Positions 33,766 through 42,765 of a DNA stretch of 64,000 nucleotides are shown here, one piece after another. Within the stretch, counting starts at the first letter, position 1. Every line of letters starts with the position of its first letter. The notes beneath the pieces were generated by a model. The model was not told where the DNA came from and searched no databases. It saw only the letters and a program-made list of their open reading frames with translations. Made by a program: the position numbers and the translations under genes. Origin of the DNA: JAICUY01 sp035708065 (GTDB taxonomy: Bacteria; Chloroflexota; Limnocylindria; QHBO01). The stretch lies in NCBI GenBank assembly GCA_035708065.1, contig DASSTC010000057.1, positions 1-64,000 on the forward strand, read 5' to 3'.

Positions 33766-34647
33766 GTGCCCGCAGTTCACATCCAGCATCGGACCGGCCG
33801 CGCCCTCGGCTGGCGCCAGCGTGCCGCGATCGGTGCGTTCCTGGCGCTCCTGCTCGTCGGCCTGCTGCCCGGGCTGGTGGCCGCCGGTGGACCGGTCGCC
33901 GGCGCCGATGTCGAGCATGCCGCCACGGGCAAGGGTCCGCCGGCCCCAGCTCCCATCGGGTACGACGTCAGCTATCCGCAGTGCGACGACGTGCTGCCCG
34001 CCAACGTTGCCTTCGGGATCGTTGGCGTGAACCGCGGGATCGTGTTCAGCCCGAATCCGTGCCTCGGCGCCGGGAATCGGCCAAGCCAGCTGGCGTGGGC
34101 TGGAACCGACGCCGAGCTGTATGCCAACACCGGCAACCCCGGGCCGGACGTGTCGTCCCACTGGCCCGTCGGGCAGATTGAGCCGCGCGTGTGCGACGCG
34201 GCGACTCCGGATTCGGCCGGATGCGCCTTCGACTACGGCTTGAACGCCGCTGCCGACTCGTACGCCACGGCGGTGGCGGCGTACGTCTCGCTGGGCTGGG
34301 CGGATGCCGGTGTGACGCGGACGCCGGTCGCCAACCACTGGTGGCTCGACGTCGAGACCGCCAACTCGTGGCGCGACGACACGTCGCTGAACGTCGCCGC
34401 GCTGCAGGGGGCGGTTGCCTACCTCGAGTCCGTCGACGTCGCGAGCGTCGGCTTCTACTCCGCGCCGCGGATGTGGAGCCGCATCACGGGCGACACCGAC
34501 GCGTTCGCCGGCTATCGAAGCTGGGTCGCCGGGGCGAGCACGCTGCAGGGCGCGCAGCGGAATTGCCGGGGCGACGGCTTCACCCGTGGCGGCGTGGAGC
34601 TGGCGCAGTACTTCTCAGGCGGGTTCGACGCCGACCATCGCTGCTGA
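33766..34647 (+). CDS. Secreted glycoside-hydrolase-like protein
   Basis: This protein of about 293 residues has a basic n-region followed by AAIGAFLALLLVGLLPGLVAA, a clear signal peptide. The mature domain begins GYDVSYPQCDD and continues with VGVNRG, WLDVETANSW and a final ELAQYF, a pattern like the lysozyme/DUF1906-type TIM barrels, with an aspartate at the end of the first strand and another in the WLDVE motif. Six or so cysteines suggest disulfides. The start GTG 33766 is chosen; GTG 33733 is an upstream alternative. The role may be cell-wall or polysaccharide cleavage. Confidence 0.65.
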   Translation: MPAVHIQHRTGRALGWRQRAAIGAFLALLLVGLLPGLVAAGGPVAGADVEHAATGKGPPAPAPIGYDVSYPQCDDVLPANVAFGIVGVNRGIVFSPNPCLGAGNRPSQLAWAGTDAELYANTGNPGPDVSSHWPVGQIEPRVCDAATPDSAGCAFDYGLNAAADSYATAVAAYVSLGWADAGVTRTPVANHWWLDVETANSWRDDTSLNVAALQGAVAYLESVDVASVGFYSAPRMWSRITGDTDAFAGYRSWVAGASTLQGAQRNCRGDGFTRGGVELAQYFSGGFDADHRC

Positions 34648-36357
34648 TAATGACGCGCCAGGCAGACCGATGCTGAACGTGCTGCCCTGCTCGCTGCCGG
34701 GGCTCGATGCCCGGATCCAGCCGCCGTGGCGGTTCACGATCTCGCGACACACCGCCAGGCCCATGCCCATGCCCGCGGCACGCACGTTGGCGTCGCGCGT
34801 GCGGTGGAACGGCTGGAAGATCGCCTCGAGCTGATCGGCCGGGATGCCCAGGCCGGTGTCGCTGATGTCGATGCGTGCCTCGTCGCCGTCGAGCCACAGC
34901 CGGAGGTTGACCGCATCGCCGTCCGATGAGTACTTCAGCGCGTTGTCGAGCACGTTGAACAGCACCTGCTCGATCCGGGTCTCGTCCCAGGTGCCGACGA
35001 TGTCCCCGTCCTCGGGAAGGTCGAAGCTCAGGTCGACATTCGTGGCGTAGCGGCCCTCGGTCTGTTGCACGTTGACCCCCTCGAGGGTCGAGCGCACCAC
35101 GGCGGACAGGTTCATCGGCCGGGGAACCGGCACGAGCGAGCCCGAATGCAGGCGGGTCACGTCGAGGAGGTCGCCGACGAGCTGGGTGAGTCGCTCGCTG
35201 GCGCGATCGACCTGGCGTACCGTCCGGCCCAGGCGCGCCGCCTCCAGGTTGATCGTCGTCGAACCGGGCGCCGCCTCCCGCTGCCGCTCGACCAGCCGCT
35301 CGAGCGACTGCGCGTAGCCGCGCACGATGGTCACCGGCGTCAGCAGCTCGTGCGCGGCCACCTGCAGGAAGCGGTCGCGCAGCGTCACCGCATCGGCCGC
35401 TTCGCGGTAGAGCCGCGAGTTCTGCACCGCCAGGCCCGCGCGTGCGCCGAGCAGCTCCGCGACCGACAGGTCGCGGGGACCGTAGCTCCGCTTCGATTCT
35501 GAGATGACGAGCGTGATCGCCCCGATCACCCGTTCCCCGGCGAGCAGCGGGGCGACGATGGCGGAACGGATGCCGAGCTGGCGCATCAGCTCGACGTACT
35601 CGGGCCCGTAGCGTGCCGCATCCGGCGACGCGGCGAGCTGCTCGTCGGTGACCTCGGCGGCGAGCATGGCCCTGCCGGTCTGCATCACCGAGTACACCCC
35701 GGTCGGCGCATCGGGATTCGGCGGGAAGCGGCTCCGGAACTCCTCGGCGAAGGCGAGCTTCGCCGTATCGCTGTGGTGGATCCCGACGCGCTGGACGCCG
35801 CCCTCGTCGTCGAGCACGTCGATCGCGCACCAGTCCGCGAACACCGGAACGGCCAGGCGGGCGAGGTTGCGCAGCGTCTCCTCGTAATCGAGCGACGCCG
35901 ACAGCACGGCGCCGGCGTCGGACAGGAAGCGCAGCGCCTGCGAGGCCTGCTTCTCGTCGGTCACGTCGTGGAACGTGTTCACGACCTGCGTCACCCGGCC
36001 GTCGGCGTCGAGGATCGGCTCCGAGCGGACCACGGCGTAGCGTTCCTCGCCGGTCGCCTTCACCCGGAAGCGCAGCACGATCGGCGGGGAGACCTCGCCG
36101 AGCAGGGCACGACGTCCGGGCAGCTCGTCGCGCTCGAGCGGCGTGCCGTCCTCGTGGAGCAACTGGAAGCGGTCCAGGACCTCACCGGGCGCCGCGTCGA
36201 GCAGCTCCTCCAGCTCGGTGAATCCGATCAACGCCAGGCCTGCCGGATTGGCATAGACCAAACGGCCGCTCGGCTCCTGGATGGTGATTCCCTCGGTGAC
36301 GCGGGACAGGATCGGGTCGAGCCGGTCGATCTCGACCAGGGGGTTCTCGGCTGCCAT
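34615..36357 (-). CDS. PAS-GAF sensor histidine kinase
   Basis: This 580-residue soluble kinase has an N-terminal PAS domain (about 10-135), a GAF domain (about 150-315), a HisKA dimerisation region with phospho-acceptor His336 in AAHELLTPV, and an HATPase domain with the N-box NVLDNALKYS, DTGLGIP and GMGMGLAVC. No membrane segment is visible, so it senses a cytosolic signal. It lies 22 bp downstream of a receiver gene. The 3' end overlaps the convergent secreted-protein gene by 33 bp. Confidence 0.92.
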   Translation of the reverse strand: MAAENPLVEIDRLDPILSRVTEGITIQEPSGRLVYANPAGLALIGFTELEELLDAAPGEVLDRFQLLHEDGTPLERDELPGRRALLGEVSPPIVLRFRVKATGEERYAVVRSEPILDADGRVTQVVNTFHDVTDEKQASQALRFLSDAGAVLSASLDYEETLRNLARLAVPVFADWCAIDVLDDEGGVQRVGIHHSDTAKLAFAEEFRSRFPPNPDAPTGVYSVMQTGRAMLAAEVTDEQLAASPDAARYGPEYVELMRQLGIRSAIVAPLLAGERVIGAITLVISESKRSYGPRDLSVAELLGARAGLAVQNSRLYREAADAVTLRDRFLQVAAHELLTPVTIVRGYAQSLERLVERQREAAPGSTTINLEAARLGRTVRQVDRASERLTQLVGDLLDVTRLHSGSLVPVPRPMNLSAVVRSTLEGVNVQQTEGRYATNVDLSFDLPEDGDIVGTWDETRIEQVLFNVLDNALKYSSDGDAVNLRLWLDGDEARIDISDTGLGIPADQLEAIFQPFHRTRDANVRAAGMGMGLAVCREIVNRHGGWIRASSPGSEQGSTFSIGLPGASLSAAMVGVEPA

Positions 36358-36379
36358 TGCCACGGCTCCGCCTCGGTGG

Positions 36380-36754
36380 TCAGCCGGCGCAGAGCTCGTC
36401 GACCGTGTTGAGCAGGTCGTCGAGCTGAAGCGGCTTGCCGAGCCAGCTCCTGGCACCGAGCCTGGGCGCATCGGAGGCGAAGCGTGGGTTGGCCGCGATG
36501 ATCACGAACGGGATGTCACGCAGCTGCTCGTCGCGACGCAGCTCCTCGGCGAAATCCCAGCCGTTCATGCGCGGCATCATCAGGTCGAGCAGGATCATGC
36601 ACGGACGGGACGTGCCACCGCGCAGGGCATCGAGGGCCGCGGCCCCGTCCGGCGCGGTCATCACCTCGTGTCCCTCGCTGCTCAGCACATCCTCGAGCAT
36701 CTCGCGAACCGCCGGCTCGTCGTCGACGACAAGCACGGTGTGGGCCTGGTGCAT
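36380..36754 (-). CDS. Response regulator receiver protein
   Basis: This 124-residue CheY-like protein has acidic residues 11-12 (VVDDEP), phospho-acceptor Asp57 in ILLDLMMP and Lys in LGKPL. It is the likely partner of the PAS-GAF kinase just downstream. It has no DNA-binding domain. An upstream in-frame ATG at 36790 would add 12 residues that do not belong to the receiver fold. Confidence 0.88.
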   Translation of the reverse strand: MHQAHTVLVVDDEPAVREMLEDVLSSEGHEVMTAPDGAAALDALRGGTSRPCMILLDLMMPRMNGWDFAEELRRDEQLRDIPFVIIAANPRFASDAPRLGARSWLGKPLQLDDLLNTVDELCAG

Positions 36755-36789
36755 GTGATCGCCCGCCCCAGCAATCCGCGGGCCAGCCA

Positions 36790-37818
36790 TCAAGGGGCGA
36801 GCCGCTCGGCGAGAAAACGTAGCGCGCTCGGGTAGCGCCACTCGATGTTGGCGTGCGTGCCGTCGAACAGCTCGAACCGGACGGCATCGGTCACGCCGAG
36901 CTTCTCGAGCTCGTCGCGAAACGCCTCCGCGCCGAGGTCGAGGTAGAAGTCATCCGAGCGGCCGGCATCGATCCAGATGGCGCGCATCGAGCGCAGGTCG
37001 TCGGCATGTGCGGCGGCCATCCGCACCGGGTCCCAGGCGAGCCAGCGCTCCCAGACATCCGGCCGCAGGCGGCCGGTGCGCAGGTCGAACGGAAGCTGGA
37101 CCGTGCCGTCGGCATCGGCAGAGTAGCAGGCGGCCATGCAGTACATGTTGAGCAGGGCGCCATCGGTCTTCTTCGGACGCCCCGGGCGTGCGCGCAGGTC
37201 CGCCCAGAAGGCGTCGTAGCTGAAGTCGTACGCGTCGCGCAGCGCGCGGACCGCCTCGCGGATGTCCGGCTGGTAGCTGACCTCGAAGAGCGCGTCGCCC
37301 GCGTGGGTCGCCAGCCCGCCGAACAGGTCGGGACGCAGCATCGGCGTGACCATGGCGCCGTAGCCGCCGCTCGACTTCCCGGCGATGCCGCGGTGGTCGC
37401 GGTCGGCCATGGTCCGGTACCCGGCATCGACGAACGGCACGACCTCGTCGCACAGGTAGGTGTGGTAGCGGCCGGTCGCCGGGGAGTCGAGGAACTGGCT
37501 GCCCCCCAGGCTGGTCCAGCAGTCGACGAAGACCACGATCGCCGGCGTGGCGCCGCGCTCGGCGAAGGCCGCGTCGATCAGCTCCGGCGGGTTGGGGGCG
37601 AATGCCTTGCGGTTGCGCCACATGTCGAGCTGGCCGGTCAGGCCCTGGATGACATACAGGCTCGGGTAGCGCCGCTCGGCGTCATCGTCGTAGCCGGGCG
37701 GGGTGTAGACCCAGATCGGACGCCGATGCGGGTCGCCCAGCGGATTGCCGGTCAGGGCCTGGCTGTCGATGACGTGCTCGTCCAGGTGACCGGCGAAGTC
37801 GCGGCTCCATGGCTGCAT
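36790..37818 (-). CDS. Esterase D-like alpha/beta hydrolase
   Basis: This 342-residue protein has the esterase-family features YPSLYVIQGLTG, VFVDCWTSLGGSQF and the nucleophile elbow GKSSGGYGAM. A late FDGTHANIEW supplies the histidine. This resembles enterochelin/feruloyl-type esterases without a signal peptide. It stands upstream of the receiver-kinase pair on the same strand. Confidence 0.85.
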   Translation of the reverse strand: MQPWSRDFAGHLDEHVIDSQALTGNPLGDPHRRPIWVYTPPGYDDDAERRYPSLYVIQGLTGQLDMWRNRKAFAPNPPELIDAAFAERGATPAIVVFVDCWTSLGGSQFLDSPATGRYHTYLCDEVVPFVDAGYRTMADRDHRGIAGKSSGGYGAMVTPMLRPDLFGGLATHAGDALFEVSYQPDIREAVRALRDAYDFSYDAFWADLRARPGRPKKTDGALLNMYCMAACYSADADGTVQLPFDLRTGRLRPDVWERWLAWDPVRMAAAHADDLRSMRAIWIDAGRSDDFYLDLGAEAFRDELEKLGVTDAVRFELFDGTHANIEWRYPSALRFLAERLAP

Positions 37819-37847
37819 CCGCGCACCATAGCAGCGGCCGCGGGGCG

Positions 37848-38594
37848 TCAGACGGTCTCGCCGGCGATCTCGAAGCGCTGCAGGCGCCGGATGGCGAGGG
37901 CGGTGGCTCCCACGAGCAGGATCGCGCCCACGACGAGCGCGGTCGTCAGGTCGAGCTGCGCATCCAGCACCGTGGTCGGCGCATCCGACAGGGCATCGGC
38001 CACGGCGAGCGTGATCTGCCGGACGCTCAGCACGCGCGTGCCGGCGAACAGGCCGGCCAGCAGCCCCTCCCAGACCAGGACGTAGAGCAGCCCGAAGATC
38101 AGCGCGCGGCTGGTGAGCAGGCTGAACGCCAGGAACATGGCGACGTAGATCACCGATCCGACGGCGGCCGCCACCACGAAGCCGAGGACGAGGCCATCTG
38201 CCGGACCGTGAGCCGCCAGCAGCCCGGCGAGCAGCACCGGCACGCCGGTGAGCAGCACCGCTCCGCCGGCCGCGACCACGAGCTTGGTCAGCACGACCGA
38301 CGTGCGCGAGATGGGTTTGGCCAACAGGTAGACCGCCGTGCCGTCCTCGATCTCGGCGCCGAGCGCCGCCGTTCCGAGCAGCAGTGCCACGAGCGGCATG
38401 AGCACCGCCAGCCCGAAGTTCTGGAGCAGCCGGCCGGCGAAGCGCTCGCTGCCCGCCTCACCGCCGCTCGCCGCGCGGTTGAGGAAGTAGATGAGCGCCA
38501 CCAGCACCATCAGTCCGCCGAGCAGCAGGAGGAGCAGCAGCCGGCGGCGGCCGAGCAGCTGGCGGAGCGTCAGGCGCGCGATGACGGCGTTCAT
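37848..38594 (-). CDS. ABC-2 permease subunit (second transporter of the operon)
   Basis: This 248-residue membrane protein has about six helices and the LAKPISRTSVVLTK loop typical of ABC-2 permeases of the NosY type. It follows its ATPase gene by 10 bp. It belongs to a four-gene operon ATPase-permease-ATPase-permease (41397 to 37848). Confidence 0.88.
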   Translation of the reverse strand: MNAVIARLTLRQLLGRRRLLLLLLLGGLMVLVALIYFLNRAASGGEAGSERFAGRLLQNFGLAVLMPLVALLLGTAALGAEIEDGTAVYLLAKPISRTSVVLTKLVVAAGGAVLLTGVPVLLAGLLAAHGPADGLVLGFVVAAAVGSVIYVAMFLAFSLLTSRALIFGLLYVLVWEGLLAGLFAGTRVLSVRQITLAVADALSDAPTTVLDAQLDLTTALVVGAILLVGATALAIRRLQRFEIAGETV

Positions 38595-38604
38595 GCCCCG
38601 ATGC

Positions 38605-39591
38605 TCATCGGCGCACCAGGTAGCTGAAGACCGATTCGAGGGACTCGTCGGTCGGCAGCAGCTCGTGGAGCGACACGCCGGCGCGGCGTGCCAGGCCGGT
38701 GACGCTGCGGCTGAACGCGCCGAAGTCGGTGCTGCGCACGGTCAGCATCCCGTCGTCGAGCGATACGCCGGCGATGCTCGGCTGGGTCACCAGCACCGCG
38801 GCGAGAGCCCGGTCGTCCGAGGAGCGGACCGTGAAGGTGTGCGGCCGGTCGGTCATCAGCCGGCGGATCTCGCGGAAGTCGCCCGAGGCGGCGAGGCGGC
38901 CGGCCACGATGACCAGCACCTGCTCGGCCAGACGGCCGACCTCCTCGAGGATGTGCGAGCTGAACAGGATCGTGCGGCCTTCGGCGGCCATGCGGCGCAG
39001 CAGCTCCATCATGTGGAGCCGCTGCCGCGGGTCCATGCCGTTGAACGGCTCGTCGAGCAGCAGGATCGGCGGGTCGTGGACCAGCGCCGACGCGACCTTG
39101 ATGCGCTGTCGCATGCCCTTCGAGTAGGTGCCGATCCGGCGGTCCTCGGTGGCGGCCATCTCCACGTGGCCGATCGCGCGAGTCGCAGCGGCCTCCGGAT
39201 CCGCAAGCTGGTGCAGGCGCGCGCTGGCGGTCACGAACTCGCGCCCGGTGAGGAAGGTGTAGGCCGATTCGCGTTCCGGAACCAGGCCGATGCGGCGGTA
39301 CACCTCCGGGTTGCCGAAGGTCGGCGTGCCCTCGACCGCCACGCTGCCGGTCGACGGTCGCAGGAAGCCGGACAGCATGTGCAGCAGGGTCGACTTGCCC
39401 GCGCCGTTCGGGCCGAGCAGCCCGGTGACGCCGCCGCTCAGCGAGAAGCTGACGTCGTTGATGGCGACGACGTTGCCGTACCAGCGCGAGACGTGGTCGA
39501 CGGCCAGCGCCGGCGTCGTGACCGGTTCGGCCGGCACGACCGGCTCCGCCGGGGCGGGCTCGACGCCAGCGATCGGTGTCGGATCGGTCAT
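38605..39591 (-). CDS. ABC transporter ATPase (second of the operon)
   Basis: This 328-residue ATPase has Walker A GPNGAGKST, a YSKGMRQRIKVA signature, Walker B LLLDEPFNGMDP and the FSSHILEE switch. A proline-rich N-terminal extension of about 30 residues (PAPAEPVVPAEPV) is unusual. The C-terminal 80 residues form the regulatory domain of ABC-2-type ATPases. ATG 39591 lies in an ATGA overlap with the preceding permease gene. Confidence 0.92.
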   Translation of the reverse strand: MTDPTPIAGVEPAPAEPVVPAEPVTTPALAVDHVSRWYGNVVAINDVSFSLSGGVTGLLGPNGAGKSTLLHMLSGFLRPSTGSVAVEGTPTFGNPEVYRRIGLVPERESAYTFLTGREFVTASARLHQLADPEAAATRAIGHVEMAATEDRRIGTYSKGMRQRIKVASALVHDPPILLLDEPFNGMDPRQRLHMMELLRRMAAEGRTILFSSHILEEVGRLAEQVLVIVAGRLAASGDFREIRRLMTDRPHTFTVRSSDDRALAAVLVTQPSIAGVSLDDGMLTVRSTDFGAFSRSVTGLARRAGVSLHELLPTDESLESVFSYLVRR

Positions 39592-40493
39592 GCCTGGATC
39601 CGCCGGTAGCGGACGACGATCACGGCGATGCCGACGACCCACACCGCCGCGAGCGCGGCGAGGTACCACCACGCCGGGTTGTCGACGATGCCCTCCCGGT
39701 TCGTTGGCATGGCGATGCCGGTGAACAGCCACTGGTTGACGGCGTCGGCCACGCCCACCGGGTCGAGCAGCGGCGCCCAGGCGATCGGCGGCGACCCGAT
39801 GTTGCTCAGCATGGCGCTGACGATCGCCGTCACCAGGAAGAAGGCGATGATCGCGCCGGTGGCGTATGCGCGGCGCGGCGTGAACGCGGCGATCGCCAGG
39901 CCGATGATCGCCAGCGTCAGCGAGTAGACCAGCGAGCTGACGGCGATCTGGATCAGCTTCGGCACCTCGTCGCCGAGGGCGGCGAGGACATCGGTCGCCG
40001 ACAGCACCTTGCCAGCGAACAGCACGAGCTGCGGTGCCACGGTGAGCACCAGCAGCGCGGCGGTCAGCGCCGCAAGCTTCGCCGCGGCGTAGTCGAGGCG
40101 CAGGATCGCGTGGCTGAAGTAGAGCGACAGCACCCGGTTGCGCTGGTCGCCGCCGACGAGCTCCGGCGCCTGCGCGGCGACGAACAGGGTGAGCGCCACC
40201 TGGATCTGGGACAGGTAGTTGTCGTAGCTGAACGGCTGGATCGCGTTCCCGACGAGCGCCACGATGCCGACCGCGATCCCTGCGGGGAGCAGTGCGATGA
40301 TCGTCAGTCCCCACGGCACGATCTTGGCGCGGCCGCTGCGTCCGAGGCCGAACGCCGCGCGCCAGCTCGACCAGAAGAGCGTGGCGATCGCCGCTCGCCG
40401 GCCGAGGCGCGGGCCGTCGTAGCCCTGGTAGCCGAGGTCGTAGATGGCGCCGCTGCGCGCGGTCGCGGTCGCGGCGCTCGGCTCAGGCTGCAT
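39588..40493 (-). CDS. ABC-2 permease subunit (first transporter of the operon)
   Basis: This 301-residue protein has a cytosolic N-terminus with GAIYDLGYQGYDGPRLGRR, a motif of the ABC-2 permease group that pairs with the neighbouring ATPases, followed by about six helices. It overlaps the upstream ATPase gene by 11 bp and the downstream ATPase by 4 bp. The exported substrate is unknown. Confidence 0.88.
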   Translation of the reverse strand: MQPEPSAATATARSGAIYDLGYQGYDGPRLGRRAAIATLFWSSWRAAFGLGRSGRAKIVPWGLTIIALLPAGIAVGIVALVGNAIQPFSYDNYLSQIQVALTLFVAAQAPELVGGDQRNRVLSLYFSHAILRLDYAAAKLAALTAALLVLTVAPQLVLFAGKVLSATDVLAALGDEVPKLIQIAVSSLVYSLTLAIIGLAIAAFTPRRAYATGAIIAFFLVTAIVSAMLSNIGSPPIAWAPLLDPVGVADAVNQWLFTGIAMPTNREGIVDNPAWWYLAALAAVWVVGIAVIVVRYRRIQA

Positions 40494-41397
40494 CGTCGGC
40501 GGCTCCGCTGAACAGGTCCTCGAGCCGATGGCGGCGCTGCTCCATGCGCAGCAGCGCCAGGTCGAGCTCGTCGACGGTGTCGCGCACGACGTCGTAGGGC
40601 TCGGCGTTCGGCAGGTCCACGAGCACGATCTGGCCGTCGAGCCGCGCGGTCAGGCCGTGGTCGACCAGGCGTCGCACCAGCAGCTCGGCGCCCTCCTCGA
40701 CCTCCACCGCCAGCGTGCCGGTGCGCTCGGTGAACGAGGCGATCGGGGCGGCGCGCAGCAACTTGCCGCCGTCGATGGCCAGCAGGAAGTTGCAGACCCG
40801 CTCGATCTCGCCGAGCAGGTGGCTGGCGACGATGGTGGTGATGCCGAACTCGGTGCCGGTGCGCTTCACCAGGTCGAGCATCTCGTCGCGCCCGGCCGGG
40901 TCGAGGCCGTTCGTCGGTTCGTCGAGGAGCAGGAGCTTCGGGTCGTGGACCAGCGCCTGTGCCAGCTTGACGCGCTGCTTCATGCCGGTCGAGTAGCCGC
41001 CGATCGCTCGATAGCGCTCCTCGTACAGCCCGACGTGGCGCAGCACCTCGGCGGTTCGCTCGCGGGAGGCATCGGCTGGCAGCCCGGCCATGCGGCCCAT
41101 GTGCGTGACGAAGTCGGTGGCCGACAGGTCCGGTGGCAGCGAGTCGTGTTCCGGCAGGTAGCCGACGAACTGGCGGATCCGGGTCCCCTGCGTCGCGACA
41201 TCCATGTCCATGACGCTGACGCTGCCGCTGGTCGGCGCGAGCAGGCCGAGCAGGATCTTGATCAGCGTGCTCTTGCCGGCGCCGTTGGCGCCGACCAGGC
41301 CGATGATGCCGGGCTCGACGTCGAGCGTCAGCCCGTCCAGGGCGGTGACTCCCCCGGGATAACGCTTCGTCAGGGCTCGGGCTGAGATGAGCGGCAT
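40483..41397 (-). CDS. ABC transporter ATPase (first of the operon)
   Basis: This 304-residue ATPase has Walker A GANGAGKST, signature YSTGMKQRVKLA, Walker B LLLDEPTNGLDP and the VASHLLGE switch. It is the first gene of the four-gene operon. The neighbours on this strand upstream are the metal genes, with 42 bp between, so a separate promoter is likely. Confidence 0.92.
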   Translation of the reverse strand: MPLISARALTKRYPGGVTALDGLTLDVEPGIIGLVGANGAGKSTLIKILLGLLAPTSGSVSVMDMDVATQGTRIRQFVGYLPEHDSLPPDLSATDFVTHMGRMAGLPADASRERTAEVLRHVGLYEERYRAIGGYSTGMKQRVKLAQALVHDPKLLLLDEPTNGLDPAGRDEMLDLVKRTGTEFGITTIVASHLLGEIERVCNFLLAIDGGKLLRAAPIASFTERTGTLAVEVEEGAELLVRRLVDHGLTARLDGQIVLVDLPNAEPYDVVRDTVDELDLALLRMEQRRHRLEDLFSGAADDAA

Positions 41398-41439
41398 CTG
41401 CCGCGTAAGTCTAGCGGGCGCTTCCCCGCCTCTCGACGG

Positions 41440-42552
41440 TCAGCCGACCGCCGTGCCCAGCAGGGTGCCGATGCCGAACGTCACCGCCGCCGCCGCGAGG
41501 CCGAAGCCGACCTGGCGCAGCCCGGACTGCAGCGCGTGCTTGCCGGTCATCACCGTGATCGCGGCGCCCAGTGCGAAGAGCGCCACGGCCGACAGCACGG
41601 CCGAGAGCAGGATCGCGCCGGTACCGCTGCCGAGCAGGAACGGGATGACCGGGATGATCGCGCCGAGGGCGAAGAGCACGAACGAAGTGAAAGCGGCGAC
41701 CCACGCCGATCCGCCGAGCTCGTCCGGGTCGATCCCCAGCTCCTCGCGGCTCATCGTGTCGAGCGCGATCTGCGGATCGCCGCTGATGATCCGATGCGCC
41801 AGGGTGCGCGCCTCGTCCGGCGCCAATCCCTTCGATTCGTAGATCAGGCGCAGCTCCTCCTCTTCCTCCTCGGGGAAGGCGGCCAGCTCGTCGGCCTCCG
41901 TCGCGATCTGGTTGGCGTACAGCTCGCGTGCGCTCTGGACGCTCAGCCACTCGCCGAGGGCCATCGACAGGGACCCGGCGAGCAGCCCGGCGAGGCCGGC
42001 CACGATCACCGCCGCGCCGCCCGAGCTCGCGCCGGCGACGCCCATGACCAGGCTGAAGTTCGAGACGAGGCCGTCGTTCGCGCCGAGCACCGCGGCGCGC
42101 AGCGCGTTGCCGCCGATGCCGCGGTGGCGACCCTCGAAGCGGGCCAGCGTCGCGCCGCTCGCGCCCCCGGTGATGTTGTGCAGCAGCCGGGCGTGCGATC
42201 GCTCATCGGCAGGCAGTGACGTGCCGGCAGCCTCCGGCTGGTCGTCGTACATCGTCCGCCCCTGGCGTTCCTGGGTGGCCATGATCGGCGCGACCAGCCC
42301 GGCGCCGAAGCGGCGCGCGACGAAGGCCAGGGTGCGCGCCCGCCAGGACGGGCCGGCGACGCCGTCCGCGCCCGCAGCGGCGAGCTGCCGACGCCACAGC
42401 TCGCCGTGCCGCTCCTCGACGTCGCCCATGCGCCGGTACAGCTCGGCCAGTCGATCGTCCCCGGCGCGATCGGCCATCGCGCGGTAGACGTGTGCGCCGT
42501 CGACCTCGCCCTGCAGGTTCTCGCGCCAGCGCGCGACATCCGAGGTGGCCAT
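41440..42552 (-). CDS. Ferritin-like domain fused to VIT1/CCC1-type membrane transporter (MbfA-like)
   Basis: This 370-residue protein has an N-terminal ferritin-like helical bundle (EVDGAHVYRAMADRAGD ... VEERHGELW with Glu/His metal ligands), followed by a VIT1/CCC1 membrane domain of five helices (RAAVLGANDGLVSNFSLV, LAGLLAGSLSMALGEWLSVQS, and a Glu-rich cytosolic helix EEEEEELRLIYESKG). The arrangement matches MbfA/Erv proteins, which export iron or manganese. It is the last gene of the copA-YHS operon; 2 bp separate it from the YHS gene. Confidence 0.9.
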   Translation of the reverse strand: MATSDVARWRENLQGEVDGAHVYRAMADRAGDDRLAELYRRMGDVEERHGELWRRQLAAAGADGVAGPSWRARTLAFVARRFGAGLVAPIMATQERQGRTMYDDQPEAAGTSLPADERSHARLLHNITGGASGATLARFEGRHRGIGGNALRAAVLGANDGLVSNFSLVMGVAGASSGGAAVIVAGLAGLLAGSLSMALGEWLSVQSARELYANQIATEADELAAFPEEEEEELRLIYESKGLAPDEARTLAHRIISGDPQIALDTMSREELGIDPDELGGSAWVAAFTSFVLFALGAIIPVIPFLLGSGTGAILLSAVLSAVALFALGAAITVMTGKHALQSGLRQVGFGLAAAAVTFGIGTLLGTAVG

Positions 42553-42554
42553 GC

Positions 42555-42758
42555 TCAGTGCATGTGCGGGACGTAATCCGGCCCGAAGACCTTCTTCGGG
42601 TCGTCGGCGAACTCGAGCAGGCAGCCGCGGCTGCAGAAGGAGTAGGTCCGTCCGTCGTACTCCGCCGTGCGCCCGTCGGCGCGGGCCTCCTCGGGGTTCA
42701 CCGCCATGCCGCAGACGGGATCGGTTTCGAAGTCGGTGCGCTGGTCGAGATCGGTCAT
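42555..42758 (-). CDS. YHS-domain protein
   Basis: This 67-residue protein is one YHS domain: TDPVCGMAVNPEEA and the YSFCSRGCLLEF cysteines, which bind a metal such as copper. It sits 7 bp after the CopA-type ATPase gene. YHS domains occur fused or next to copper ATPases, so it may be a copper chaperone or sensor for the pump. The C-terminal PHMH adds potential metal ligands. Confidence 0.9.
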   Translation of the reverse strand: MTDLDQRTDFETDPVCGMAVNPEEARADGRTAEYDGRTYSFCSRGCLLEFADDPKKVFGPDYVPHMH

Positions 42759-42765
42759 CGGTCAT